Part shown: positions 51,261 through 61,039 of the stretch, in pieces | How positions within the stretch are numbered: position 1 is the first letter of the stretch | How the letters are laid out: each line of letters begins with the position of its first letter | Translations under genes and position numbers: made by a program | The notes under the pieces: model-generated | Databases searched by the model: none | The model's input: only the letters and a program-made list of their open reading frames with translations | Told to the model about the DNA's origin: nothing | DNA from: UBA2357 sp041678045 | Lineage (GTDB): Bacteria > Pseudomonadota > Gammaproteobacteria > Burkholderiales > Rhodocyclaceae | Assembly: GCA_041678045.1 (NCBI GenBank) | Contig: JBAYOV010000005.1 | Coordinates: 1-64,000, forward strand | Direction: 5' to 3' | Length of the DNA stretch: 64,000 bases

Positions 51261-52742
51261 TCAGAGCTTGCTCACCGCGACATGACGCAACAGTTCATTG
51301 ACCGAAGCATGCATGACCTCGGTGAAGGGATAGGGATACAGGCCCATCGCCAGCACGCAGAATGCAAGAATTGCGAGGAAGGCGAATTCACGGCCGTTGA
51401 TGTCTTCCAGCTCGGCCACATGCTTGTTGCCCACCGCGCCGAACACCACGCGCTTGTACATCCACAGCGTGTAGGCCGCCCCGACGATCAGGGTGGTGGC
51501 CGCGATGAAGGCGACCCAGAAGTTGAACTTCACCGCCCCCAGCACCACCATGAACTCGCCCACGAAGCCGCTGGTGCCCGGCAGGCCGGCGTTGGCCATT
51601 GCAAACAGCATGAAGAACGCCGCAAATTTCGGCATGGTCTTCACCACGCCGCCGTAATCGGCGATGTTGCGCGAGTGCATGCGGTCATACAGCACACCGA
51701 TGCACAGGAACATGGCCCCCGACACGAAACCGTGCGAGATCATCTGCACCAGCGCCCCTTCGACGCCCAACTGGTTGAACATGAAGAAGCCCAGCGTGAC
51801 GAAACCCATGTGCGAAATCGACGAATAGGCCACCAGCTTCTTCATGTCGGTCTGGATGAGGGCCACGAAGCCGATATACACCACGGCAATCAGCGACAGC
51901 GCGATCATCATCGGCGCCATGGCCTGGGCCGCATCCGGCACGATGGGCAGGGAGAAGCGCAGGAAGCCGTAGGCCCCCAGCTTGAGGGCGATCGCCGCCA
52001 GCACCACCGACCCCCCGGTGGGCGCCTCGACGTGGGCATCGGGCAGCCAGGTATGCACCGGCCACATCGGCACCTTCACCGCAAAGGCGATCAGGAAGGC
52101 CCAGAACACCAGCGTCTGCGGCGTCTGCCCAAGCGGCAGCTGGTGCCACTGCAGGATGCTGAAGCTGCCGCCCGACTCCATGAACAGGTACAGCAGCGCG
52201 ATCAGCATGAGCAGCGAACCGGCCAGCGTGTAGAGAAAGAACTTGATCGCCGCATACACCCGGTTGGCGCCGCCCCAGATGCCGATGATGAGGTACAGCG
52301 GAATCAGCGAGGCTTCGAAAAACACGTAGAACAGCACCCCGTCAAGCGCCGAGAAGATGCCGTTCATCAGCCCGGACATGATCAGAAAGGCCGCCATGTA
52401 CTGCGCCACCTTCTCCTGAATGACCTGCCAGCCGGCCATCACCACCATGATGGTGATGAAGGCATTGAGCACCACGAACAGCATCGAGATGCCATCCACG
52501 CCCAGGTGGTAGTTGATGTTGAAGCGCGGAATCCAGGCGGCGAACTCCTGGAACTGCATGGCACTGGTGGTGGTGTCGAACAGCACGAACAGTGGCAGCG
52601 TGACCGCGAAGCCAACGAGCGCGACAAGCAGCGAGAACATTCTCGCCATCGGCGCGTTGCGATCCGATCCTGTGGCCAGCACAAGCAATCCGCCCACGAT
52701 CGGAATCCATATCGCCAGGCTGAGTAGTGGCATCCCCGTCAT
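51261..52742 (-). CDS. nuoM: NADH-quinone oxidoreductase subunit M
   Basis: A 493-residue antiporter-like complex I subunit. Conserved blocks include VDGISMLFVVLNAFI, FFEASLIPLYLIIGIWGG (the helix with the key Glu), KFFLYTLAGSLLML, AFLIAFAVKVPMWPVHTWLPDAHVEAPTGGSVVLAAIALKLG, and AYSSISHMGFVTLG. It lies between nuoL and nuoN; 84 bp separate it from nuoL. Confidence 0.97.
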   Translation of the reverse strand: MTGMPLLSLAIWIPIVGGLLVLATGSDRNAPMARMFSLLVALVGFAVTLPLFVLFDTTTSAMQFQEFAAWIPRFNINYHLGVDGISMLFVVLNAFITIMVVMAGWQVIQEKVAQYMAAFLIMSGLMNGIFSALDGVLFYVFFEASLIPLYLIIGIWGGANRVYAAIKFFLYTLAGSLLMLIALLYLFMESGGSFSILQWHQLPLGQTPQTLVFWAFLIAFAVKVPMWPVHTWLPDAHVEAPTGGSVVLAAIALKLGAYGFLRFSLPIVPDAAQAMAPMMIALSLIAVVYIGFVALIQTDMKKLVAYSSISHMGFVTLGFFMFNQLGVEGALVQMISHGFVSGAMFLCIGVLYDRMHSRNIADYGGVVKTMPKFAAFFMLFAMANAGLPGTSGFVGEFMVVLGAVKFNFWVAFIAATTLIVGAAYTLWMYKRVVFGAVGNKHVAELEDINGREFAFLAILAFCVLAMGLYPYPFTEVMHASVNELLRHVAVSKL

Positions 52743-52826
52743 TGTTGCTTTCCGTTCATTACGCCCGTCGAGGCGTGCGTTTATCCGTAATTCGCTTGTT
52801 TGGTCAGTTCATCCGCGAAACGCGGC

Positions 52827-54845
52827 TCATCCCAGGCTGAACCAGAAGGTCAGCATCACAAACACCCCGATGATCATCGCAAAGGCGTACTGATACAGAT
52901 GACCGGTCTGGAACAGGCGCGTGATCTGCGCGATCCAGCCCACCGTGCGGGCCGTGCCATTCACCACGATGCCGTCGATGATGGCCCGGTCACCCACCTT
53001 CCACAACTGGGTGCCGAGTGCGCGGGCACCGCCGGCAAACACCACTTCGTTGAAACGGTCGAAGTAGTACTTGTTTTCCAGCAGGGTGTGAATGGCCTGG
53101 AAGCGTGCCTGAATCGCAGCAGGAATGTCGGGGCGCTTCATGTAGAAGAACCACGACAGGGCCACGCCGGCGGCAGCCAGCCAGAAGGGGGCCGTCTGCA
53201 GACCATGCAGCGCCATGGCCCCCGCACCATGGAATGCGGCCTCAAGCTCGGACAGGCCAACATGGTTGTCCGCCACATGGATCACGCCGGCAAACCACTC
53301 GCCAAACAGCATCGGCTCGATGGTGAAGAAGCCGATCAGCACCGAGGGAATGGCTAGCAGCACCAGCGGTACGGTCACCACCCAGGGCGACTCATGCGGT
53401 TTCTGCCCGGGTGCCAGCCCATGGTGGTGATCGTCGCCATGATCGTCGTGAGCGTGATCGTCATGGCCGTGATGAGCATGCGCCTTGCCAAAGCGCTCCT
53501 CGCCATGGAACACCAGAAAATACATGCGGAAGGAGTAGAAGGCGGTCACGAACACACCCAGCAGCACACACAGCAGTGCGTAGCCCGCCCCCGGAATTTC
53601 GGCCGCATGCACCGCCTCGATGATCGAGTCCTTGGAGTAGAACCCGGAGAACAGCGGGAAGCCGATCAACGCCAGCGAACCCAGCAGCGAGGTGATCCAG
53701 GTGATGGGCATGTACTTGCGCAGGCCGCCCATGTTGCGCATGTCCTGGTCGTGGTGCATGCCGATGATCACCGAGCCTGCGCCGAGGAACAGCAGGGCCT
53801 TGAAGAAGGCGTGGGTCATCAGGTGGAACACCGCAGCGGAATAGGCCGACACGCCCAGCGCCACGGTCATGTAGCCAAGCTGGGATAGCGTGGAATACGC
53901 CACCACGCGCTTGATGTCGTTCTGGATGATGCCCAGGAAACCCATGAACAGTGCGGTGGTCGCACCAATCACCAGCACAAAGGAGAGGGCCGCGTCGGAC
54001 AGCTCGAACAGCGGCGACATACGCGCCACCATGAAGATGCCTGCGGTGACCATGGTTGCGGCGTGGATCAGCGCCGAGATCGGGGTCGGGCCTTCCATCG
54101 AATCCGGCAGCCACACATGCAGCGGCACCTGGGCCGACTTGCCCATTGCGCCAATGAACAGACAGATGCAGATCGCGGTGATCAGCGGCCAGCCGGTAAC
54201 GGCCATCTCCTGTGCAGCCAGGCTTTCAGCCTGCGCAAACACCTCGGCGTAATTCAGCGTGCCCGCATAGGCGGCAATCAGGCCGATGCCGAGCAGGAAA
54301 CCGAAGTCGCCCACGCGGTTCACCAGAAAAGCCTTCAGGTTGGCGTAGATCGCGGTGGGCCGCTCGTACCAGAAGCCGATCAGCAGGTAGGACACCAGAC
54401 CGACAGCCTCCCAGCCGAAGAACAACTGCAGGAAGTTGTTCGACATCACCAGCATCAGCATGGAGAAGGTGAACAACGAAATGTAGCTGAAGAAGCGCTG
54501 ATAGCCGGGATCTTCCGACATGTAGCCGATGGTGTAGATATGCACCATGAGCGACACGAAGGTCACCACCAGCATCATCATCACAGTCAGCGAATCGATC
54601 AGGAAGCCGACCTCGAAGGTGATGCCGCCGGCCACCATCCAGGTGTAGAGGGTCCCGTTGAAGGTGTTGCCGGCCTGCACATCGCGAAACACCGCCACCG
54701 ACGCGATGAACGAGATCAGCACGCCCAGGATGGTCACCACATGGGCGCCCTTGCGGCCGATCACCTTGCCGAACAGGCCGGCCAGTATGGAGCCCGCCAG
54801 AGGTGCGAGCGCCACCAGGAGATAGAGAGATTTCATGTCCGTCAT
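52827..54845 (-). CDS. nuoL: NADH-quinone oxidoreductase subunit L
   Basis: A 672-residue antiporter-like subunit. Conserved core: FFGWEAVGLVSYLLIGFWYERPTAIYANLKAFLVNRVGDFGF, GAMGKSAQVPLHVWLPDSMEGPTPISALIHAATMVTAG, and AYSTLSQLGYM; a C-terminal lateral helix region follows. A His/Asp-rich hydrophilic insert (about residues 454-475) interrupts the loop between late helices. Start at 54845 (MTDMKS) or 54836 (MKS). Confidence 0.97.
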   Translation of the reverse strand: MTDMKSLYLLVALAPLAGSILAGLFGKVIGRKGAHVVTILGVLISFIASVAVFRDVQAGNTFNGTLYTWMVAGGITFEVGFLIDSLTVMMMLVVTFVSLMVHIYTIGYMSEDPGYQRFFSYISLFTFSMLMLVMSNNFLQLFFGWEAVGLVSYLLIGFWYERPTAIYANLKAFLVNRVGDFGFLLGIGLIAAYAGTLNYAEVFAQAESLAAQEMAVTGWPLITAICICLFIGAMGKSAQVPLHVWLPDSMEGPTPISALIHAATMVTAGIFMVARMSPLFELSDAALSFVLVIGATTALFMGFLGIIQNDIKRVVAYSTLSQLGYMTVALGVSAYSAAVFHLMTHAFFKALLFLGAGSVIIGMHHDQDMRNMGGLRKYMPITWITSLLGSLALIGFPLFSGFYSKDSIIEAVHAAEIPGAGYALLCVLLGVFVTAFYSFRMYFLVFHGEERFGKAHAHHGHDDHAHDDHGDDHHHGLAPGQKPHESPWVVTVPLVLLAIPSVLIGFFTIEPMLFGEWFAGVIHVADNHVGLSELEAAFHGAGAMALHGLQTAPFWLAAAGVALSWFFYMKRPDIPAAIQARFQAIHTLLENKYYFDRFNEVVFAGGARALGTQLWKVGDRAIIDGIVVNGTARTVGWIAQITRLFQTGHLYQYAFAMIIGVFVMLTFWFSLG

Positions 54846-54857
54846 CGAGACGATTCC

Positions 54858-55163
54858 TTAACCCTTGAGGCTATCGAGATCATCCACATGGATGGTCCGC
54901 AGATTTCGGAACAACACCACGAGGATGGCCAGACCGATCGCAGCCTCGGCCGCAGCAACGGTGAGAATGAAGAAAACGAAGATCTGCCCTGCCAGATCGC
55001 CCAGATAGTAGGAAAAGGCGATGAAGTTCAGGTTGACCGACAGCAGCATCAACTCGATGGCCATCAGCAGCACGATCAAATTCTTGCGGTTGAGGAATAT
55101 CCCGACCACGCTGATCGCGAACAGGATCGCGCCCAGGATGAGATAGTGGGAAAGCGACAGCAT
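54858..55163 (-). CDS. nuoK: NADH-quinone oxidoreductase subunit K
   Basis: A 101-residue, three-helix complex I membrane subunit: LSHYLILGAILFAISVVGIFLNRKNLIVLLMAIELMLLSVNLNFIAFS, then AAAEAAIGLAILVVLFRN. Both conserved glutamates (IELML and AEAAIG regions) are present. The ATG at 55163 is the family start; a TTG one codon upstream is not needed. It ends 12 bp before nuoL. Confidence 0.97.
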   Translation of the reverse strand: MLSLSHYLILGAILFAISVVGIFLNRKNLIVLLMAIELMLLSVNLNFIAFSYYLGDLAGQIFVFFILTVAAAEAAIGLAILVVLFRNLRTIHVDDLDSLKG

Positions 55164-55208
55164 CAATAAACCCCCCTGAATGCCCCGATGTTCATGATCG
55201 TGGCCGTC

Positions 55209-55811
55209 TTATTCTTTCTCTGCCGGCATGGACACCAGCCGAACCCGGTCATTGCGCTTGACCGCCACCTGCTCGGCCGGATCGATCGCCTTCACCCCCT
55301 TGCGCTTGCGCAGCGTCAGGGTGACGGCTGCCACCATCGCCACCAGCAGCACCAGCGAAGCCAGTTCGAAGGGATACACATAGTCGGTGTACAACAGACG
55401 CCCGATTTCACGGGTGTTGCTCGCCCCCGCGCCGGCAGCCGGCGGCTCGGGCATCGCATCCAGGCCGAAGTGCCGGCCACCCAGCACCAGCGCCATCTCC
55501 ACCACCAGCAAAATGCCCACCAGCGCCCCGACCGGAAGATGGCTCCAGAAGCCCTCCCGCAAGCGGTCGAGGTTGATGTCGAGCATCATCACCACGAACA
55601 GGAACAGCACCATCACCGCGCCGACGTAGACCAGCACCAGGGTGATGGCCAGGAACTCGGCTTCGAGCAGCATCCAGATGCCACTGGCCGAAACGAAGGA
55701 CAGCACCAGAAACAGCGCTGCGTGGATCGGGTTGCGCGCGGTGATCACCCGCAGTGCTGCGAACACCAGGATCGCGGCAAACACGTAGAAGACGAAGGTC
55801 TTGAATTCCAT
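55209..55811 (-). CDS. nuoJ: NADH-quinone oxidoreductase subunit J
   Basis: A 200-residue complex I membrane subunit: ITARNPIHAALFLVLSFVSASGIWMLLEAEFLAITLVLVYVGAVMVLFLFVVMML, the most conserved NuoJ region including the pi-bulge VYVGAVMVLFLF. A final helix (about 140-160) and a charged C-terminal tail complete it. About 45 bp separate it from nuoK and 36 bp from nuoI. Confidence 0.97.
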   Translation of the reverse strand: MEFKTFVFYVFAAILVFAALRVITARNPIHAALFLVLSFVSASGIWMLLEAEFLAITLVLVYVGAVMVLFLFVVMMLDINLDRLREGFWSHLPVGALVGILLVVEMALVLGGRHFGLDAMPEPPAAGAGASNTREIGRLLYTDYVYPFELASLVLLVAMVAAVTLTLRKRKGVKAIDPAEQVAVKRNDRVRLVSMPAEKE

Positions 55812-55847
55812 GCTCTCATCGGCGCCCGTTGTCGGGCGCCCTCCCCT

Positions 55848-56333
55848 TTAACGGTACTTGGCGTCGGCTTCCCGGTCTGCGGCAATCTGGGCTTCGTGCT
55901 TGTCGCCCACGGCCAGCAGCATCTGCTTGGTGTAATACAGGTCGCCCCGCTTCTCACCGTGATACTCGAACACCCGCGTCTCGACGATCGCATCCACCGG
56001 ACAGGCTTCCTCACAGAAACCGCAGAAGATGCATTTGGTCAGGTCGATGTCGTAGCGCGTGGTGCGGCGCGAACCGTCATCACGCTGGTCCGACTCGATC
56101 GTGATCGCCATCGCCGGGCACACAGCCTCGCACAGCTTGCACGCAATGCAACGCTCTTCGCCATTCGGATAGCGACGCAGGGCATGCAGGCCACGGAAAC
56201 GATGACTTTGCGGCGTCTTCTCTTCCGGAAACTGAACGGTAATCTTGCGCTGGAAGAAGTGACGCCCGGTCAGGGCCATGCCCTTGACGAGCTCCTTCAG
56301 GAACAGACTACCGATGTAATCCTTGGCACCCAT
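55848..56333 (-). CDS. nuoI: NADH-quinone oxidoreductase subunit I
   Basis: A 161-residue ferredoxin-like subunit that carries clusters N6a and N6b. The two [4Fe-4S] motifs are CIACKLCEAVCP and CIFCGFCEEACP. It is hydrophilic, at the junction of the peripheral and membrane arms. It starts 7 bp after the nuoH stop. Confidence 0.98.
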   Translation of the reverse strand: MGAKDYIGSLFLKELVKGMALTGRHFFQRKITVQFPEEKTPQSHRFRGLHALRRYPNGEERCIACKLCEAVCPAMAITIESDQRDDGSRRTTRYDIDLTKCIFCGFCEEACPVDAIVETRVFEYHGEKRGDLYYTKQMLLAVGDKHEAQIAADREADAKYR

Positions 56334-56340
56334 CTTGGTC

Positions 56341-57390
56341 TTACCTCCAGATCGACAGCGGCGTCATCATCCACACCGCCACCACGATCACCCACACCAG
56401 GGTGATAGGAATGAACACTTTCCAGCCCAGTCGCATGATGTGGTCGTAGCGGAAACGCGGGAAGGTCGCACGTGCCCACAGGAACAGGAACAGAATGAAC
56501 CCGGTCTTGAGCGCGAGCCAGTGGAAGCCATCGGGCAGGAAACCCACCGGCGACAGCCACCCGCCCAGGAACAGGATCGAGGTCATCGTCGACACCAGGA
56601 TCATGTTCGCGTATTCGCCCAGGAAGAACAGCGCGAAAGCCATGCCCGAGTATTCCACCATGTGACCGGCCACCACCTCGGCTTCGCCTTCCACCACATC
56701 GAAGGGCGCGCGGTTGGTTTCGGCAATGCCCGAAATCACGAACACCACGAACATCGGCAACAACGGCAACCAGTTCCAGGACAGAATGGACAAGCCCATG
56801 TCGTGGAACATGCCCTTGCCCTGACTCATCACGATGTCGCTGAGGTTGAGGCTGGCCGACACCAGCAGCACGCAGATCAGCGCAAAGCCCATGGCCACTT
56901 CATAGGACACCATTTGCGCGGCTGCGCGCATGGCCCCGAGGAAGGGATACTTGGAGTTCGACGCCCAGCCGGCAATGATCACCCCATACACCTCGATGGA
57001 GGTCACCGCGAGCAGGAACAGCAGGCCGGCGTTGATGTTGGCCAGCACCATGCCTTCGGAGAACGGAATCACCGCCCACGCGATCAGGGCCGGTGCCAGT
57101 GCGAAAATCGGTCCGAGAATGAACAGGCCCTTGTTCGCACCGGACGGGACAATGATTTCCTTGAGCAGCAGCTTCACGCCATCGGCAATCGGCTGCAGCA
57201 GCCCCATCGGCCCCACCCTGTTCGGGCCGATGCGCACCTGCATGTAACCGATCACCTTGCGCTCGGCAAGCGTCAGGTAGGCGACGCACAGCATCAGCGG
57301 CGCAATGATCGCGACAATCTTCACCAGCGACCAGACCAACGGCCAGCTGGCGCCAAAAAACTGCGATACGGGTTGCAGAATCGCGTCCAT
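56341..57390 (-). CDS. nuoH: NADH-quinone oxidoreductase subunit H
   Basis: A 349-residue, eight-helix subunit that forms the quinone chamber. Conserved blocks: RIGPNRVGPMGLLQPIADGVKLLLKE, AGWASNSKYPFLGAMRAAAQMVSYEVAMGF, NRAPFDVVEGEAEVVAGHMVEYSGM. The ATG at 57390 overlaps the nuoG stop by one base. All the usual acidic residues of the E-channel appear to be present. Confidence 0.98.
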   Translation of the reverse strand: MDAILQPVSQFFGASWPLVWSLVKIVAIIAPLMLCVAYLTLAERKVIGYMQVRIGPNRVGPMGLLQPIADGVKLLLKEIIVPSGANKGLFILGPIFALAPALIAWAVIPFSEGMVLANINAGLLFLLAVTSIEVYGVIIAGWASNSKYPFLGAMRAAAQMVSYEVAMGFALICVLLVSASLNLSDIVMSQGKGMFHDMGLSILSWNWLPLLPMFVVFVISGIAETNRAPFDVVEGEAEVVAGHMVEYSGMAFALFFLGEYANMILVSTMTSILFLGGWLSPVGFLPDGFHWLALKTGFILFLFLWARATFPRFRYDHIMRLGWKVFIPITLVWVIVVAVWMMTPLSIWR

Positions 57391-59726
57391 CACACACGCT
57401 CCATGCTGATCGAACCGCTCATGGCGCCCAGACCGGCCGTGAGCTCATGACCGGCCGGCACGCGCACGCACCCCATGGCCACGCCATCGTCCTCGACCAC
57501 CTTAAGATTCACCGAGAATTCATCCTGGGTGAGACGCACTTCGTCGCCATCGCGCGCCCCAATGCCCTCCAGGGTGGCTGCGCAAGCCCGCGCCACCGGT
57601 CGGGCCGCATCGCGGGTGCGCTGCAACGCCGTGGCACGGCGCACGAGCGGATCGGCAAAGTGGATCGGCACATCGGCCACCCGTTCAAGCCCTGCGCCTG
57701 CCTGGGGGCGGCCCACCGTCACACCAGCCACCGTGGTACGCAATTGGCGGTTCCATCCTTCGGGGAGGGCTTCGGCCAGCACCGTCTCGGAGCTGTCATG
57801 ATCGAACCCCTGCACGCCGAGAATGTTGCCCAGCACACGCAGCACCTTCCACGCCGGACGGGTGTCGCCCGCCGGACGGGCCACGGCCACAAAGGACTGC
57901 AGGCGACCTTCGGCATTCACGAAGCTGCCCGATGTTTCAGTGAAGGGCGACACCGGCAGCAGCACGTCGGCGTACTCGCGGTGCGCGTCCGAAACGAAGC
58001 TGGTCAGCGCCACCACCATCCGGGCGTTGCCAATGGCACGGCGGCTTGCGGCCGCGTTCGCAAAGTCCAGCCCCGGCTCGGCATTGAGCAATACATAGGC
58101 ACGCAGGGGCTGGGCAATCATCTGCGCCGCATTCAGCCCCCCCTCGCCCGGCAGAGCCCTGGCGAGGGCCGCACCGACGCTGTTGGCCGCTTCGCCGATG
58201 ACGCCGAATGCGCCACCGCTCAGGCGGGCAATCTCGGCTGCGACCGTTTCGATCTCGGCCGCATTGGCGTGCTGCATGGCCAAGTTGCCCAGCCACACCG
58301 CAATCCGGCGGCCGCTGGCCAGACTCTCGCCGATGGCCCGGGCCTCGGCACCGATCTGCTCGGGGCGCAGGCCCGCGAGACGGCCCACCGGAGCCACGCC
58401 CCTGGCATCGGCCAGTGCGAACAACACTTCCAGCAGGGTGGCCACCATCGCAGACGGTGCCACCACGGCACGATTGCGCAGTTTGATCAGCCAGTCGTCG
58501 GCGGTCGGATGAATCACGTTCACCTGCAGACCGCGCCGTGCCGCCTGACGCACGCGCTGGGCGAGCAGCGGGGTATCCTTGCGCAGGAAACTTCCCACCA
58601 CCAGCAGGCGATCCAGTTCGGCCACGTCGGCAAGCTTCATGCCCAACCAGGGCACGCCGGCCGCCGTGGGGTCCAGACGGAAATCGCTCTGGCGCAGGCG
58701 ATGATCGACGTTCTGCGAGCCCAGACCACGCATCAGCTTTTGCAGCAGGAACAGCTCTTCCACCGTGGCATGGGGCGAACCCAGGGCCCCCACGGCAGCC
58801 GCGCCATGATCGGCAATCACAGACTTCAGGCCGTTCGCCGCAAACTCCAGCGCTTCCTGCCAATCCACCGCCTGCCATGCGCCTTCCTTGCGGATCATCG
58901 GCGTGGTCAGGCGTGCGTCACTATTGAGCGCCTCGTACGAGAAACGGTCCTTGTCGGAAAGCCAGCACTCGTTGATCTCTTCGTTCTCCAGCGGCAACAC
59001 CCGCTTGACCCGGTCGTGCTTGACCTGAACGATGAGGTTCGCGCCCAGCGAATCATGCGGGCTCACCGAGCGACGGCGCGACATCTCCCAGGTGCGGGCA
59101 GAGAAGCGGAACGGCTTGGAGGTGAGCGCGCCGACCGGGCACAGATCGATGATGTTGCCCGACAGCTCCGAATCCACCGTCTTCTCGATGAAGGGCATGA
59201 TCTCGGCGTGTTCGCCACGGAAAGCCTGACCCAGCTCCATCTCGCCGGCGATCTCGGTGGTGAAGCGCACGCAGCGGGTGCAGTTGATGCACCGCGTCAT
59301 GTCGGTCGACACCAGCGGACCGAGGTTCTTGTTGAAAACGACGCGCTTCTCTTCCTGATAGCGCGACTTGCTCGCCCCATACCCCACGGCGAGATCCTGC
59401 AACTGGCACTCCCCGCCCTGGTCGCAGATCGGGCAGTCGAGCGGGTGGTTGATCAGCAGGAACTCCATCACCCCCTTCTGTGCCTTCACGGCCTGTTCGG
59501 AATGGGTCCACACCTTCATTCCGTTGGTCACCGGCGTGGCACAGGCCGGCAGCGGCTTGGGGGCCTTCTCGACCTGCACCAGACACATCCGGCAGTTGGC
59601 GGCAATCGACAACTTCTTGTGATAGCAGAAGTGCGGAATGTAGGTGCCAGCCTTCACGGCGGCATCCATGATGGTGCTGCCGTCCTCGACTGACAGCGAC
59701 TTGCCGTCGATTTCGATCTCTAGCAT
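57390..59726 (-). CDS. nuoG: NADH-quinone oxidoreductase subunit G
   Basis: A 778-residue iron-sulfur subunit. The N-terminal [2Fe-2S] domain has cysteines in HFCYH, NCRMC and PACATP. The His-Cys3 cluster is HPLDCPICDQGGECQLQD, a further [4Fe-4S] set is CINCTRCVRF and DLCPVGAL, and a molybdopterin-oxidoreductase-like domain without molybdenum follows. It belongs to the NADH-dehydrogenase module. The start overlaps the nuoF stop by 7 bp. Confidence 0.97.
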   Translation of the reverse strand: MLEIEIDGKSLSVEDGSTIMDAAVKAGTYIPHFCYHKKLSIAANCRMCLVQVEKAPKPLPACATPVTNGMKVWTHSEQAVKAQKGVMEFLLINHPLDCPICDQGGECQLQDLAVGYGASKSRYQEEKRVVFNKNLGPLVSTDMTRCINCTRCVRFTTEIAGEMELGQAFRGEHAEIMPFIEKTVDSELSGNIIDLCPVGALTSKPFRFSARTWEMSRRRSVSPHDSLGANLIVQVKHDRVKRVLPLENEEINECWLSDKDRFSYEALNSDARLTTPMIRKEGAWQAVDWQEALEFAANGLKSVIADHGAAAVGALGSPHATVEELFLLQKLMRGLGSQNVDHRLRQSDFRLDPTAAGVPWLGMKLADVAELDRLLVVGSFLRKDTPLLAQRVRQAARRGLQVNVIHPTADDWLIKLRNRAVVAPSAMVATLLEVLFALADARGVAPVGRLAGLRPEQIGAEARAIGESLASGRRIAVWLGNLAMQHANAAEIETVAAEIARLSGGAFGVIGEAANSVGAALARALPGEGGLNAAQMIAQPLRAYVLLNAEPGLDFANAAASRRAIGNARMVVALTSFVSDAHREYADVLLPVSPFTETSGSFVNAEGRLQSFVAVARPAGDTRPAWKVLRVLGNILGVQGFDHDSSETVLAEALPEGWNRQLRTTVAGVTVGRPQAGAGLERVADVPIHFADPLVRRATALQRTRDAARPVARACAATLEGIGARDGDEVRLTQDEFSVNLKVVEDDGVAMGCVRVPAGHELTAGLGAMSGSISMERV

Positions 59727-61039
59727 GACGGGCTCACGTAAATTTGGCTGCCTTCGTACTGGACTTCAGGCGGCACGAGACATTTCTTGTGCTCGATGTG
59801 ATACTCGAACTCGGACGCGAAGTGCTTGATGAAGCTTTGCACCGGCATGGAGGCCGCATCGCCCAGCGCGCAAATGGTGCGCCCCATGATGTTGCCGGTC
59901 ACCGAATTGAGCAGGTCGAGATCGTCCGGACGGCCCAGGCCATGCTCGATGCGATGCACCACGCGGTACAACCAGCCCGTCCCTTCCCTGCACGGCGTGC
60001 ACTGGCCACAGGACTCTTCGAAGTAGAAGTAGGACAGGCGCTCCAGCGCTTTCACCATGCAGGTGGTTTCGTCCATGACGATCACCGCGCCGGAACCGAG
60101 CATCGACCCCCCTTTGGAGATCGAATCGTAATCCATGGTGCAGTCCATGATCACTTCGGCCGGCATCACCGGTGCGGACGAGCCACCGGGAATCACCCCC
60201 TTCAGTTTGCGCCCGCCCCGCATGCCACCGGCCATTTCCAGCAACTCGGCGAAGGGCGTGCCCAGCTCGATCTCGTAATTGCCCGGACGATTCACATGGC
60301 CGGACACCGAGAAGATCTTGGTACCACCGTTGTTGGGTTTGCCCAGTTCCAGAAAGCCCTGTCCGCCGATATCCATGATGAAGGGCACGGAGGCGAAGGT
60401 TTCGGTGTTGTTGATCGTGGTCGGCTTGCCGTACAGGCCATAGCTCGCCGGGAACGGCGGCTTGAAGCGCGGCTGCCCCTTCTTGCCCTCGATCGATTCG
60501 AGCAGGGCGGTTTCCTCGCCGCAGATGTAGGCCCCGTAGCCATGGTGGGCGAACAGCTCGAAGGAAAAATCGGACCCCAGGATGTTCTGTCCCAGCAGGC
60601 CGGCCGCACGCGCCTGGTCGAGCGCTTCCTCGAAGCGTTGGTAAATCTCGAAGATTTCGCCGTGAATGTAGTTGTAGCCCCGCGCCACGCCCATTGCATA
60701 GGCTGCGATGGTCATGCCCTCGATCACCGTATGCGGGTTGTACCGGAGAATGTCACGGTCCTTGAAAGTACCGGGCTCGCCCTCGTCCGAGTTGCAGCAC
60801 AGGTACTTGTCACCCGGGAAGGAGCGCGGCATGAAGCTCCACTTCAGACCGGTCGGAAAGCCGGCACCGCCACGCCCGCGCAATGCGGAGGCCTTCAGTT
60901 CGGCAATGATGGTGTCGGCTGGAATCTTCTCGGCAATGATCTTCTTGAGGGCAGAATAGCCGCCGCGTGCAAGATAGTGCTCAAGACTCCAGCCCCGGTC
61001 GCCGTCGGTACCGGCAAGAATCAGTTCCCGTGCGCTCAT
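59720..61039 (-). CDS. nuoF: NADH-quinone oxidoreductase subunit F
   Basis: A 439-residue flavoprotein that binds NADH and FMN. GRGGAGFPTGLKWSFM is the NADH/FMN loop, followed by YLCCNSDEGEPGTFKDR, GAYICGEETALLESIEGKKGQPR, and the [4Fe-4S] N3 ligands in ESCGQCTPCREG plus a later Cys in the TICALGDAA block. The ATG at 61039 overlaps the nuoE stop (ATGA); the upstream frame is in nuoE. Confidence 0.98.
   Translation of the reverse strand: MSARELILAGTDGDRGWSLEHYLARGGYSALKKIIAEKIPADTIIAELKASALRGRGGAGFPTGLKWSFMPRSFPGDKYLCCNSDEGEPGTFKDRDILRYNPHTVIEGMTIAAYAMGVARGYNYIHGEIFEIYQRFEEALDQARAAGLLGQNILGSDFSFELFAHHGYGAYICGEETALLESIEGKKGQPRFKPPFPASYGLYGKPTTINNTETFASVPFIMDIGGQGFLELGKPNNGGTKIFSVSGHVNRPGNYEIELGTPFAELLEMAGGMRGGRKLKGVIPGGSSAPVMPAEVIMDCTMDYDSISKGGSMLGSGAVIVMDETTCMVKALERLSYFYFEESCGQCTPCREGTGWLYRVVHRIEHGLGRPDDLDLLNSVTGNIMGRTICALGDAASMPVQSFIKHFASEFEYHIEHKKCLVPPEVQYEGSQIYVSPSC

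Noticed and set aside
57447..59693. A 748-codon open frame antisense to nuoG, and similar long plus-strand frames opposite lysC, rsmB/DUF3108, the RND permease, the hemerythrin-CRP gene and nuoL-N.
   Set aside because: Products are His/Arg/Gln-rich with no recognisable domain and mirror strongly conserved genes on the other strand; typical of high-GC antisense frames.
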